Below, piece after piece: positions 1 through 11,230 of a stretch of DNA of 64,000 nt. Under the pieces are notes generated by a model. It ran no database searches. It saw nothing but the letters and a program-made list of their open reading frames with translations, and was not told the DNA's origin. The DNA comes from Anastrepha obliqua. Taxonomy: Eukaryota; Arthropoda; Insecta; Diptera; Tephritidae. The stretch is taken from positions 126,789,784 to 126,853,783 of the forward strand of contig NC_072893.1 in the NCBI RefSeq assembly GCF_027943255.1, written 5' to 3'. The position numbers were made by a program, and so were the translations under genes. Within the stretch, counting starts at the first letter, position 1. Each line of letters starts with the position of its first letter.

Positions 1-1
1 C

Positions 2-235
2 AACCCATGGGGTCAGCATATGACCACTATTGGAATCATTGAGGACCCAATGTGCCTGTCGTGCTTGGAGGAGGCGGATAGCACTGAGCACTTTCTCTGT
101 GAGTGTCCTGCCTTTGTTAGAGCGCTGCTACGAGTTTTGGGTTCTGATGTCATGAGAATGAGTAATATTTGTTCTCTAAAACTGGAGGATATCTACAGAT
201 TTGCCAAAGAATCTGGAAAATTCTCACAGGACTAA
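2..235 (+). pseudogene. C-terminal end of a non-LTR retrotransposon polyprotein (5' truncated by window edge)
   Basis: An open frame enters from the left window edge and stops at 233-235. It holds a Cys-x2-Cys ... His-x4-Cys knuckle (CLSC followed by HFLCECPAF), which is characteristic of the tail that follows the RNase H domain in R1/LOA/I-type non-LTR retrotransposon ORF2 proteins. After it comes a short helical segment (LKLEDIYRFAKESGKF). The tail probably binds nucleic acid during target-primed reverse transcription; this is family knowledge. Only the last ~78 residues are in the window, so intactness of the element cannot be judged. A related but more decayed tail follows at 500-1130, which suggests two members of one family landed close together. 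Confidence 0.7.
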
Positions 236-460
236 CTATCTTTATCTTTATCTCTGTCTCTATTCTTTCCTATCACTTTCTCTGATACTTTTGTTCTTCC
301 CTCCTTGACTATCTGCCCTCTTTCCAGAGCTTTAAATACAATGGGCTTTTTAGCCTGAGTGTTTTAGGAGCCACCAAATCTCTTGGTGCTTCTTGGCTCG
401 ACCTATTCGAATTTTCATTTTTAAATGTATCTTTTAAGATAGTCAAGCAGCCATCTTAGC
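236..460 (+). mobile_element. 3' untranslated region of the 5'-edge LINE, with a small stem-loop
   Basis: Pyrimidine-rich sequence follows the stop codon. CACCAA at 372-377 pairs with TTGGTG at 383-388 across a 5-base loop; allowing one bulged C, the flanking AG/CT also pairs. A 3' UTR hairpin of this kind is often the reverse-transcriptase recognition structure in LINEs; that role here is an inference. I see no clear poly-A or target duplication, so the exact 3' end is uncertain. Confidence 0.4.
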
Positions 461-499
461 TTTAAAGTCACATATAAACAATTCCGAAATCGTCAGACA

Positions 500-1130
500 A
501 TGCAAAGAAAAACTTTAGTGTGCACAACAGAAATCACTTTTATCTGGGTACCTGGCCATAGGCACCTAAAAGAAAATGCGAAAGCATCCTATAATGAATC
601 CGAAGCGGTAGAAATGGACTGTTCCCAAAGCGTGCGCCAAAGAAAGATCTTCTCGGTATTACAGAAGCAGGCTGTTGACAGATGGACTAACACGTATACC
701 TGCAAAATAATTAAACAAACTTCCCGCAATTGTTAAGAAAGCCACGAGCAGACATCTTCAGAATTACGTGAACAATAACCGGCCACTGGCCTTTGGCAGA
801 CCATGCCAGGAAGATGGGATGGCTGTACAGCGGTAGATGTAGAAGCTGCAATCAAGAGAAATTTAAAGAAACAGTCTGTGTGAGTGCTCAAGTCTGGTGG
901 TCAAGTGTCCATGGTTAACTTGAAAGAAATTGCAGAAAAGAAAATAGAGGACATAGGCAGGTTCACAGTCAAATCAAAATGGTTCTGCAAGTGGTGCATC
1001 AAAATGGCATCTTTTGTGCTGATTGGGTCTGGACTGTGTCACTCAGACAACATCTCAATAACCACTACCATAACAATTGATGGCCTATGTCCCAAAAGTT
1101 ATTGATTACCAGAAGAGTGAGAGAGAGAAT
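500..1130 (+). pseudogene. Decayed RNase H and tail of a second non-LTR retrotransposon
   Basis: The first frame (500-736) contains ITFIWVPGHRHLKENAKA, recognisable as the RNase H motif usually written WVPGH...GNE.AD. The expected acidic residue and the following Asp are altered. After frame shifts, a region around 775-920 reads LTGHWPLADHARKMG, then CRSCNQ...CECSSLVVKCP. This matches the zinc-knuckle region seen in the copy at 2-235. A further segment near 910-1000 reads as an LKEI..KKIEDIGRF helix, also like the neighbour. There are several frame shifts and stops, so it is dead. R1/LOA-type assignment is by motif only. Confidence 0.6.
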
Positions 1131-2860
1131 AAATTTTTGTCAGGCCGTTCCTACAGGTAATTGTAAGTGCAAACGGGGGTTCGTAATTTTCGTGACAATA
1201 TTTATTTTGTGCTTTAGATGACAAATAATCAGCAAGGCTGCACATTACGCAGCTTAACAAATATATGTTTATGCATATATTTTTACATTTAAGTATCCAA
1301 ATATGTTGTTGCGATGCTTGTAAGTGGGCTTGTATACATACTTAGGTGTGCATACACACTAATATTACGGCGTATTTACACATCCATATACCAGTGTACA
1401 CTTGTCAGCGCCTTCGCACGCATCTTTCGATTTATAGCTAAGCCACGATTAAGAATATAAGTGGAAGTGGCAAAAATTACACTAACAAAGAAGCAGATGC
1501 CGGCAGGTATCGTAAGCGTATCAGGCGGATATCAGACGTGTTAGTAACAAAGGCATGTATGTATGAATACAAATTGCCAGATGAATGGAATAAACAAATC
1601 ACAGCATAATAAATGATAATAATTTGTTATTGTTATTGCATACATAAAACATATAAGTAGTAGGAGCACTTACTTGCATTTTAGTTGCCTGTCAGTCATT
1701 CACAAGTACACACACCTATGTGTATATGTATATGTATACCTACCTAGACCTACATAAGCGTTTCAGAAAATACTTAAATGCATAAATAAATACGATATGC
1801 GTGTGCGGGCAATGTGGAGAGGGGTGAGTTTATGTAGATGCTGAACTGTTGATAGGCTTAATGCAACATCCATATGTGCGTATGAACTTAACTCAATACT
1901 CATACGCACACTTCCTATGCCTAATATGCACATACACACGCACACTCACTCACACTCATGAAGATAGGCGTTGGTTTAATTCCGGCATACGTTTGTTGTA
2001 GACTAAAATTATTATATCTGCCATGGCCTTTTTTTTGGAAAGCCTCAAGCACAGCACTTAGATTGCTTGTAATTGATAAGATACAATACATATGTATATG
2101 AAAATTACTAAAACGCCTAAAAGTAGATAGCAATACCCTTTTGAGTCTTTGTTTAATTTACGAATGAATTGAATGGGTTTTCTTGTCTCGAGTTAATTTG
2201 TGCAAGCACACTTTTCTTTCACAGCAGAGTATTACTCGTATTAGAGTTGTTTAACTGCTACAAATCGGTTGTGATGTGTAACGCCTTAAACTATGCAGCA
2301 GAAAACGAATACTTGGACAAGTGACGCATACAACTATTAATCATTGTAGGCAATCTACGCACAAATTGTTGAACATGCCTTGATTTATCTGTGTTATATG
2401 CGTATGTATGTGTAATTACACATGGTTACGTATATATACCTACATACATATAACTTTGTATAGAAGACATGTTATTCCTTTTTTTTCTACTTTGCATCTA
2501 CTAGGATTAAATGTGAAATATCGACGTTTGACTTGTCCTGCTTCTCGGATGCCACACACTAAGCCGATTAGAAGACAACGGCAATTAGTGTGCTAGCAAC
2601 CATGCAGAGTCGTAGCGATAAGACACAATTTTTGTGATGGCATAGATTTTCTTGAAGGTATAGATTTAATTTTAATGCGAGTCCATAACTAAAAAATTGC
2701 TTGAGGCTGCAGAAGACCAAACGAGTTCGCATTGGTTATGGTGTGCAAACACAGGGATTTAGTGATTTCTGGCAACAATAGTGGGTGTGATAAATTAGTG
2801 GTAAATAAAATGTGGCAATTAAGTAAAATTGCCGCTCCGAGCATAAAAGTGATTGAAAAC
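1131..2860. other. Non-coding stretch, no gene seen
   Basis: Only short random frames are present. Alternating TATA/TGTG tracts near 1690-1740 and an ACAC run near 1928-1955 are microsatellite-like. A single AACGCCTAAAAGTAGATAG at about 2111-2130 matches the motif family that is concentrated 52 kb away at 54.4-58.9 kb. Confidence 0.5.
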
Positions 2861-3400
2861 GAAACTGGTATAAACTGGTCTAAAGCTAGAAATCTAAGCA
2901 AATAAAGCAGTAAGCAGGAAAACTTACAGAAGTACACACCAAGTAAAAAATAACACTTTTTATAACTGGCATAAGCTGGCCTAAAGTTACAAATTTGAGA
3001 AAATGACGCAGTTAGCACAAAACACACAATTAGTAGGGGCAATGTAAAAACAACTATTTTTAAAACTGCCATAAAATAAAACATTTAAGAAAATTAAGCA
3101 GTTAGCAAAGAAAAATACAATTAGTACCCACCCAAGAAGTTAGCAAAAAATTCACGTAATTCGTACGCAGAAAATAAAAAAAAAATTTTTTAAACTGGTA
3201 TAAAGTTAGAAATTTAAGCAAATAAAGCAGTTAGCAGAAAAACACATAACGAGTACACACAAAGTTAAAACCCTTTTTAAAACTGGTATAAACTGGTCTT
3301 AAGTGGAGATTTAAGCAGATGAAGCGTTAGAAAAGAAAACCACACAATTAGTTCTCGTGATATCAGGCGTTTTGCACTCTGCTTGAAAGCAAAAATTAAG
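2860..3400. repeat. Diverged tandem array, ~100-bp unit with ACTGGTATAA/ACTGGTCTAA core
   Basis: About five units begin near 2864, 2965, 3060, 3190 and 3282. Each starts with one or two 10-bp boxes (ACTGGTATAA then ACTGGTCTAA, or variants such as ACTGGCATAA GCTGGCCTAA). The boxes are followed by a partly conserved body containing AGAAATTTAAGCAAATAAAG, CAGTTAGCA and AGTACACAC. Another single box lies at 3830-3842. The boxes are better conserved than the body. The minus-strand frame across 2689-3084 is a by-product of this array. Confidence 0.75.
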
Positions 3401-4293
3401 CTGTGTAAAAATCTTGAAAATTGGTCTAAATTTAAACCTAACAAAAAGTGCTGCAAAATGATAGTTTAAGCTATGTTAAGGTGATAACTGTAAATCTGTG
3501 CATGAAAAAACCAGCTATGGTTAATGAGGCGAAGCATTGCACTTCTAGAATGATAAAATTAAAAGTTTAAAAACTATTAGCGCCAAAATGTATGACTGAG
3601 TTAGCTGTATAAGTAATTCAACGGATTTTAGGAATGAAAGTGTGTTTGTTTGGAGCTAAACTACTGATTTCTTGCATGCTAAAAAGCAGTAACATCACAA
3701 AACATGTTTTCCAAAATATTTAAAAGTTTAGTTAGTTGGACATGGAAGGGAAAGCTTGCGGAATTTTATAGGAAAGAAAGCATTACCATTGGTTTTTAAT
3801 TACTTTTGAGCTTTACACTAAATACTTTGAACTGGTATAAATGGCTTATGAGGCTATTAGTTGATGTTATAAAATTAAAGTTCAAGCACAACTAATTTGT
3901 ATTATATTAACATGTAAAATCGGTTGGTTTCAAGCATTTTGAGCGTATGGATTTGAACTGGTCGAAAATTGCTTTTGCCAATTTAACAAAAAAGTGATTG
4001 ATTTCTTTCAAAGTACTACACATTTAATCAATATTTGGGATAGCGAATTACGTTGGTTGAACTGAATAAAATGGGCTGGTTACTGGTCCGAGGACCTAAA
4101 TGCCAATTTTTATATTGAAAAACATACAAGTTTTGATATTCATATTGATTAATGGGTTTCTGTAAAATTTTCGCTGAAAAAAATTAATTTGGAAGTTAAA
4201 TTTTTATGATTTTTTTATGTTTTTTGTTTTTTGTAATTGTAGGTTTTGTATTTAAACGAGGTGGGTCTCGCAAAATAAGGCTCAACTCAACGC
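3400..4293. other. Non-coding stretch 3' of the Rapgap1 exons
   Basis: AT-rich sequence directly downstream of the last recognised Rapgap1 exon on the minus strand. It may be 3' UTR or a further intron. No minus-strand AATAAA was found in the 90 bases nearest the stop codon. Isolated ACTGGT boxes occur near 3836, 3955 and 4085. Confidence 0.4.
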
Positions 4294-4600
4294 CTACATA
4301 CTATGCTTGGAACCGAGATTAACACAGCACACATCAACGCCCACTGACGACGATTGCGGTGTGCCCGCCCCTTGGGCTAAAACTCTTGCATGCAACATTT
4401 TGTTATATTCATCCTCACCGATGGGTCGCCACGAGCCCCTACGGTACGGTTTCGGTATCTGGCCAGTCTCAGCATGATTCGACAAATTCATCACCAAATC
4501 CTCGAGCATTTGCGAGCGTGTACGCTCTTGCATGCGTGCAAATTTAGGCGCCGAATATGAGGCACGCTCACCGTTGACGATTTTCGTGAGTAGCCATTCA
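4294..4600 (-). CDS. Rapgap1: Rapgap1 exon 7 of 7 seen (end of GAP domain, possible C terminus)
   Basis: The acceptor is TCTTTTCAG. It encodes [20 protein letters not shown] and [20 protein letters not shown], the helical end of the catalytic domain, then a Ser/Gly-rich tail and a TAG at 4294-4296. The last ~12 residues look unlike a conserved end. The true transcript may instead splice out at a GT near 4320-4350, with further exons beyond. The 5' part of this exon is certain; the 3' limit is not. Confidence 0.85.
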
Positions 4601-6642
4601 CTGAAAAGAGACAAGGTGTGTGAGCAGAAGTGAATGCAGAAATAAATGAGGTGAAAAAAGCAAAATTTGTGTAATGAGAAAAAAAAGTGAGTGGTTAAAT
4701 GAGGGAGTGAATGAGTGAGCAGATGAACGAGCAAATGAGTGAGCCAGTGAATGGGTGAGTAGTCAATGTGTTACAATAGCGTGCTCACCGAAACATTGGA
4801 CCCTTCTCGAACACGGACTGTTCCCAGAGGTAGGGCTTATAGGCGCCGACTTCGTCACGTGTCACCACCGAAACCTCATAACGAGTAGGTTTGTGCTTAA
4901 TGCGAGCCGAGACGCGCACCTGGTGTATGAAATTGGGGTGAGCAGAGAGTTTAAAATTAATGCCAGAATAAAATGGGCGCATGTATCTTACAGCTGCGGT
5001 TGCCTTACCAGTATAAATGTGTGCAGGAAATGAGATTTAATGCAGGCAGGACTAAAGCGCGTATTGTCCGCTTCCAGAAATACAACACAGACGATATCGT
5101 TGCCGATATGACGTTTGCGTTGCAACTTTTGCGGGTCATGCTTCTCGTAGGGTAAGAGCGTGGATACATGAAACATAATCTCAATGTTACGCCAATTGGT
5201 GTAAACCGAATAGAGACCTGTAAGCATGGGAAAAGGCATTTGCGTAAAAAATGTTTTGTCAATTATTTTCTATAAATTTCGAAATTCATTATTGATTCAT
5301 CTCGGGCACACAAAAACTCACCAGTCAAATCATGCACCGCATCAAGGCCACCTTTGTATTTGTCGAAACCACGTAAACGCACACGATCGCCGAGTAGCGT
5401 TAGAAATTCATCGAAGAGTATCGAATTTTCGTTATTGTCTAAAATTTGCTCTTCCGAGTATTGATCTTCTTTAACATAGATGACACCAACCTTCAGCTCG
5501 GATTTTATAAAAACCTGTTGGATTGAAGGTAAGCGCATTAAGATATGCTCCAGAGTGTCGGATTTACAACAGAGCGTTTTTTTCTCTCTCTCTATTTCTA
5601 TCTCCCTTGTTCTTTTGTCCTACCTGATCTAATTTGAGTAGCTCTTCGGGCGTGTCGGGTAGTTGTCCTAATGTTAATGGTGGATTTAAATTTACTTCTT
5701 TACCTAACGATCTAACTACTTCTTCCCGGTTATATCTGAAAAAAATAAATACAATTTCCATTTAAAAACTATACTTTTTCCTTAACATTCTTCTCGCTTC
5801 GCTTACCTATCGGCGAATACGCACGAGGCCGGTATCAGTCCGTGCACCGTATACGAGCCGGCGCGCACCAATATTCGAAATTGATCGCGCCCTTTCAATG
5901 TTTCCTGTTTGATAGAGAGTATGACCGGTCCGAGGTCATCATCGCTCGTAAAATAATTCCAATGCTCGGTGCTGTAAAAATATTTTTCGTACGTCTCCTG
6001 TTCGACGGAGATGAGTTCGAATGCGCCGTTTTGATCCCATTGCTCTTCGATTGTTGTCTTTTTCCTAGGACTTAAACATTCGTATAAAATTGTTCAACGA
6101 ATGTGTGTGGTGTGTCGGTGTATGCATGTGTGTGTGCGCAAGCGTTGTTTTGAAGAGTGGGAGTTGGAATCGAAATAGTGTTTGTGTATGTTTGTGTGGG
6201 GTTTTGTAGCATTAGAGCGGATTTTCGGTGAGGGAAGGGAAACAAAATGTTGGAATTATTAAAAATCGGTTTCTTTGTTTTATTTAGCAGCAAAAATCAA
6301 AAAGTAGCGCCAATTAAAAACTGGTCTAATATTCTATTAGTTAGTCTGTTGTTTGTCTTTTGCGTTGTTGTAACTACGGGGTGCTACTTTAAGCCACATT
6401 CTCTTTTTCTTCACGAGCTCACCTTGGTGTTGCTTCCGAGTCCTCATCATCTTCGTAGAGATCGCTACATTCGCGCTCGAGATATGCATCGCTGGAGCTG
6501 CCCGCTCGCACATCTTCGTGCTCCGAATCGCTCTCATCCCAAATGGTATGCTGCAGGTGCCCACTGATCTTTTGACGTGAACATTCGATCCAATAGCCAG
6601 GCGTGGGCATGAGGCTGTGTGGATACTCCTCGCAAATTTCAT
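4294..6642 (-). CDS. Rapgap1: Rap1 GTPase-activating protein (Rapgap1 orthologue), seven exons, partial gene
   Basis: Rap-GAP proteins stimulate GTP hydrolysis by Rap1 and so switch off Rap1 adhesion and signalling functions at membranes. Seven minus-strand exons (6642-6423, 6064-5807, 5735-5624, 5514-5322, 5217-5009, 4919-4789, 4600-4294) join in one frame through GT-AG introns, giving about 476 codons. The order of landmarks matches vertebrate RAP1[101 protein letters not shown]. The catalytic Asn thumb of the family is present in HIGND. Missing are the upstream part, where a GoLoco motif would be expected, and possibly later exons. The gene therefore continues upstream above 6642 and perhaps below 4294. 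Codon use and GC are clearly higher than in the flanking sequence, and no disabling mutation is visible. Confidence 0.93.
4789..4919 (-). CDS. Rapgap1: Rapgap1 exon 6 of 7 seen
   Basis: Acceptor ACACCAG and donor GTGAGC. It encodes [37 protein letters not shown] and EKGPMF, corresponding to YKVSVTARDDVPFFGP and FRKGPEF in RAP1GAP. It enters in phase 0 and leaves two bases of an Arg codon. Confidence 0.94.
5009..5217 (-). CDS. Rapgap1: Rapgap1 exon 5 of 7 seen, carries the Asn thumb
   Basis: Acceptor CTTACAG and donor GTAAGG. It encodes [36 protein letters not shown] and [11 protein letters not shown]. The Asn in HIGND is the residue that substitutes for the Ras catalytic glutamine function in Rap-GAPs (family knowledge), and it is intact. 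The exon is 209 bp, 2+207, which keeps phase. Confidence 0.96.
5322..5514 (-). CDS. Rapgap1: Rapgap1 exon 4 of 7 seen
   Basis: Acceptor CCAACAG and donor GTGAGT. It encodes [20 protein letters not shown], then [20 protein letters not shown] and [11 protein letters not shown]. These match the RAP1GAP segments FKFGVIYQK, EFLEFLGQKV and GGLDVTHGQTG. Confidence 0.95.
5624..5735 (-). CDS. Rapgap1: Rapgap1 exon 3 of 7 seen
   Basis: A 112-bp exon between TTTTCAG and GTAGGA. The entry junction rebuilds Arg (AG+A) to give [19 protein letters not shown], and it ends LLKLDQ in phase 0. It links the dimerisation-type subdomain to the catalytic subdomain. Confidence 0.88.
5807..6064 (-). CDS. Rapgap1: Rapgap1 exon 2 of 7 seen
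   Basis: Acceptor CCTAG and donor GTAAGC. The junction with the previous exon rebuilds an Arg codon (AG+G). It encodes [19 protein letters not shown] and [20 protein letters not shown], matching the first beta-rich subdomain of RAP1GAP (there EHFNYYSLDTALG and IPISC). Confidence 0.92.
6065..6422. other. Rapgap1 intron between seen exons 1 and 2
   Basis: A 358-bp intron with GT donor and AG acceptor. It contains TG-rich sequence (6100-6140) that reads as CACACA on the gene strand. No other feature seen. Confidence 0.7.
6423..6642 (-). CDS. Rapgap1: Rapgap1 exon 1 of 7 seen (N-terminal flank of GAP domain)
   Basis: The acceptor is CCATTTTAG at the 6643 side, and the exon enters in the second position of a codon. 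It encodes [20 protein letters not shown], the conserved GYWIE entry into the Rap-GAP region, followed by an acidic linker rich in Asp, Glu and Ser. The donor, GTGAGC, lies just below 6423. The upstream exon that would complete the first codon was not located. Confidence 0.9.
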
Positions 6643-6719
6643 CTAAAATGGGAGCAGCAAAGAAATTGTGTGAATTCTTACATGTTTTTTTGTGGAATTC
6701 CCAAATTTCTGTGAAGTTT

Positions 6720-7340
6720 AATTTAATTCAAACTTCTCTTTTATACCAGAGGCTGGTATAAGCAAGTTTTTCATTCTGAATTTTTAAAACTAATCTTTTT
6801 CTGAAATTGCTAATCATAATTCGGGTAAGATTTTCTAAGAAGCGTGGAAGAACAGTTTTGAAAATAAACAATTTTTATATACCAGAAACTGGTATAATAT
6901 CCGTAATGTAGAAAATGTAGATTCTAACTTAAAATCAAAAATTGCTATAAGCAATATTTTCGTTTGAGATTTTTACAATTGCCCTTTTTATTAATTTTAA
7001 AATTTTTCCAAAAATTTGATGTGTTGAAACTGGTCTAAATTTAGTTTTTTATCTATTTTTAGACAAGCCCCTAAAAAATCAAAGAAGCAAATATGAGTAG
7101 TGGAAATATCGTCAACAACTTAAATTTTAACTTAATATTACAAACTGGTATAAACTATGTTTAGTTTAAAATTTTCATAATTGCTCGAATTTCAATAAAA
7201 ATTTTGATTTTAATTTAATATACCCCCTTTATGAATTTTAAAAATTTGGTATGCTGAAACTGGTCTAAAGTTTTTAAAATTTATTTTCCGTAATGGCACA
7301 AACTGGTATAAACTATATTTTGGCTTAAAATTTTCATAAT
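6720..7340. repeat. Degenerate ACTGGTATAA/ACTGGTCTAA boxes upstream of Rapgap1 exons
   Basis: Boxes occur near 6750, 6886, 7028, 7143, 7257 and 7300. Paired boxes are mostly lost, but spacing of roughly 110-140 bp is kept. The intervening AT-rich sequence includes repeated TTAAAATTTTCATAATTGCT (7167 and 7326). Confidence 0.6.
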
Positions 7341-9540
7341 TGCTCGAATTTCGCAACTTTAAGCTGAAGCGCGTTAAGCTGAAAATAAAGATTTCCATCA
7401 CTCGAAATCATTTATTTTTATTTAGTAAAAAGGTTATTATAAAAAAAAGTGTACAAGTAAGTGTATTGACGGCTGGTGCCAGAAATCGGCATTTATATTC
7501 AATTTTACAGATTTATAGATTTCCTGCTATTTAAATTTGCCCAAGCCAAGCGGTTTTTCATAAACTCGTCTAAAAATACTTTAGTGAAATATTAAACCTT
7601 AAACATTTGTTAAGTGCAAAAAATTGTCAGAGCGAATATCTGCGCTCGGTTACTGAAAATTAAATTTTCTTCTTTCAAAGAATCCGTTCCCTACATTCTG
7701 GCGCACAAGCCTATCAACTAACCACTAACAATCGTCCGCATGAGACTACAAAATCCAATCAACCGTGAAAAACCAACGATGTGCCGCAAAAATTGGCTGA
7801 TTAGCGGCAAAAAAAGAACTTACACAATTTGGCTACTGGCACGTTTGGCATATGCCGTGCCTGAAAGCCTGAGGGTATGGCAAGCTGAAAATACTAAAAA
7901 GCCAAATTGGCGAGTATGCAAGAAAGCAAACAAAACTTATGAGCAGCGAGGCGAATGAGAACACATCAAATGCCACAGTAATGCGGTTAAAGGATAGGGA
8001 AGAAGAAAGGGAGTAAACACTTAAACACATATACATATGTGAAAAGAGAAGCTGAAGGGAAAAGAGCATGAAGCAAAAGCAAACGCGCTTCTTCAGCTGT
8101 TCAAATAAGTATGCATTTAGTTGGCTGTCTTAAGTAGATCAGCAATGCACTTGAGTAACGTCAGCACGGGCTATCGAATCCTTTAAACGAATGAAAAGTG
8201 TAGAGCTGCAAGGGGAGCTTTTGAAATGGATACCCCCACCAGTTAAGCAGGCTGCTATAGTGGTAAATTGAGTAGCTGAACTGCACTACGCTAAGCAGTT
8301 GGTTGAATTTATAGCCTGAAAAGAACGCGCGAAAGACATAAATTAGCGGTCTTCGCAGACCCCACATGTAGAAGAAAAGCATCTAAAGGCGGGGCGCTGA
8401 TAAAGAGTAAGACAAATATTGCCATACGACCTTTCTTTCTAAGCTTCTTAATTTTAACTTACTACAATATGTTGAAAGGCACTTCCAATTTGAGCATTCG
8501 CAAAGCTACATTAGCTACTTTTAATAAAGCGTTGCATACTTTTGGGCACGTCAGCACGATAACCAATTAGACAGTATAATTAAAATACAATTTAGAAGAA
8601 CGCTTAAGCCGCGTACAAAAATTCTGTAAGCCTGTCACACATGTTGTCATTGTGTAGCTTGTCAAGGGTTTTGTCACAAACACACAAATACATAGAAGGT
8701 CTATGCGTAATAGGCGCCCTTAAAGTAGACAACCTAATTAGAATGATTCAAAATGAAAATTAATCATGAGCAGTGGGTAAAAAGCGGACGACTCAAGGGA
8801 AGTGAATGGCGTAAATTAAAGGAAGAAAAAAAAGAAAAAGATCTTCGCTAGTTGCAGAAAACAATGGTGAAAAAATTAATGAGCTCCGCTACTGCTTAAA
8901 ATATGTGTGCATGTCAGCCACTGTGCGTTGCTTGCTACTACAATTTTTTACGTCAACCTTCCTCTTTACTTTGATAGATGAAACCAAAAGACGTACGCAA
9001 ATTACTTAAACATATTTATTTATGTTATTAAACATATTTATGCAATTGTGCTCAGTGTTTCACCAATATTTGATGTTGTATTTCGGTTGCCTAAATAAAT
9101 GATATTTTGTGAGGTATTCATGCCCTCGCTGCTACGCCCCAAAGTATGTGTCTAAAGATATTACCATTGCGAAACCGACTTTTGTCTGGGTATGTTGGAG
9201 AATGCGAGGAGCTCACAAAGGTTACAAAAGACTGACAAGAGTTTGACGTCAATGTACGTGTGCACACCATCATCACGTGTTTAACAAAAGTGTTGGCAGT
9301 AATAAAGTTATACAAGAGATTTTTGTGTAGGTTGATTGGTAATTAGTAAACACGCAGTTGAGAAGATTGTGAGGTAGAAAGGGTTTTTGTATATTTAATT
9401 TGCTGTTTTGTAACCTTTACAATTGAAAAATATATTATATTAATTACATAATATTAGAGTCTCGCCATTATTATACAGTTTTTTCATTTCTTGGTTTAAT
9501 AGAAATTTAAGATTTTTTTATTAATTCAGTAACTGTTTCG
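7341..9540. other. Non-coding stretch, no gene seen
   Basis: No recognisable coding segment or transposon. The 72-codon plus frame at 7740-7958 has no family signature and a weak composition signal. Confidence 0.4.
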
Positions 9541-11230
9541 ATATTTTCATTGATCGTGTCAATACTACAATCAGAATTTTTAGTCAAATGCAAACTAGTC
9601 GAAAATGTTTATTGGCACTTTTTAGATCTTTTCATGAACTAGTACGATATTTTAACTTAAATGTGTTTATGTAAAGGAAGTTAAAATTTTTTTTAGTTAA
9701 ATGAAAACTGGTCGAAAATAGTTATTACTATTTTCCAGATCCTTTCATTGGCTTGTTTAATGTTTTAATCTTAAGTGTTTTCATGAACTGCAAATTAACG
9801 ATTTCATCATTATTTGAAAACTGGTCGAAAATATTTATTAGAATTTTTTCGTTCTTTTCATTGTTTAGTATAATGTTTTGGTCTTAAATGGTTTATGTAG
9901 TGCAAATGTAAAGTGTTTTAGTAAAATAAAAACTGGTCGAAAATATTGATTATTATTTTTTAGATCGTTTCATTGGCTGGTTTAAATGTTTTTATGTAAC
10001 GCAAATTAACGGGTTTCTAGTTAAATGAAAACTGTTCGAACATTTTTATTCGAGTTTTTATAAGTATTTTCAGTGGCTACGCTAATGTTTAGCTTTAAAA
10101 GTATTTATGCAGCGAAAATTTAATTTTTTTAGTTAAATGAAAGTTGGTCGAAAATATTTATTACTATTTTCCAGATCCTTTCATTGGCTTGCTTAATGTT
10201 AATAATCTTAAATGTTTTTATGTAACACAAATTCACGATTTTTTCATTAAACGAAAACTGGTCGAAATTATTTATTAGTATTTTTTGCTCTTTTCTTTGT
10301 CTAGTATAATGTTTTGGACTTAAATGGTTTATGTAATGCAAATTTAAAGTTTTTTATTTAAATGAAAACTCGTCGGAAATATTTATTAGTATTTTTTATG
10401 CTCTTTGCATTGTCTACATAGTATAATGTTTTAGTTTTAAATGTTTTTATGTAACGTAAGTTTAATTTTTTTTTAGTTAAATGAAAACTGATCTAGATCG
10501 ATTTCTTGGCTTGTTTAATATTTTAGTCTTAAATATTTTGATGTAACGCAAATTAACGATTTTCTAGTTAAATGAAAACTGGTCGAAAATGCTTATTGGA
10601 GTATTTTCAGTGGCTATGCTAATGTTTAGCTTTAAATGTTTATGCAATGCAAATCTACATTTTTTTAGTTTGTTTTCAGACTTTTTTAATGTTTTAGTCT
10701 TATATGGTTTTTAAGTAGCGCAAATTAACAATTTTTTCGTTAAAAGACAACTGGTCGAAAATGTTTATGCAAATGATTTGGTTTTAAAACGCAAATTTAA
10801 TGTTTTCAAGTTAAATGGAAACTGGTATAAACTGGTCGAATATTTAAATTAGTCGCAAATGATTATCAGAATTTTCATAGGTATTTGCATTGCCTATGCT
10901 AATGCTTAGTTTCAAATGTGTTTATGTAATGCAAATTTACATTTCCTTTTAGTTGAATGAATATGTTCGACTAATATTTTTTAGATCTTTTCATTGATTT
11001 TTTTAATGTTTTAGTCTTAAATGTTTTCAAAGTATCGCAAATTAACAATTTTTTTGTTAAAAGAAAAATGGTCAAAAGTTTTCATCGTAGTTTTCAAAGG
11101 TATTTTCATTGACTATGCTAATGTTTTGGTTTTACAGTGCTTATGTAATGCAAATTTAATGTTTCCCAATTAAATTCAAACTGGTATAAACTGGTCGAAT
11201 TTTTAAATTAGTATTTCGGAAAGAAATTTC
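9540..11230. repeat. Tandem array, ~112-bp unit, core AAACTGGTCGAAAATATTTATT
   Basis: The core recurs near 9593, 9706, 9818, 9928, 10028, 10138, 10255, 10366, 10483, 10577, 10744, 10831, 11065 and 11190, mostly 94-117 bp apart. The rest of the unit is AT-rich with recognisable pieces: TTTTCATTGGCTTGTTTAAT, GTTTTAGTCTTAAATG and TATGTAACGCAAATTAACG. Two late units (10821 and 11180) carry the doubled form ACTGGTATAAACTGGTCGAA. No coding potential. Confidence 0.85.

Noticed and set aside
2689..3084. 131-codon minus frame
   Set aside because: Coincides with the ACTGGT tandem array and varies with its units.
9540..11230. CRISPR-like array (short repeat, regular spacing)
   Set aside because: This is eukaryotic DNA, the spacers are related AT-rich unit bodies rather than unique, and no cas-like gene is present.
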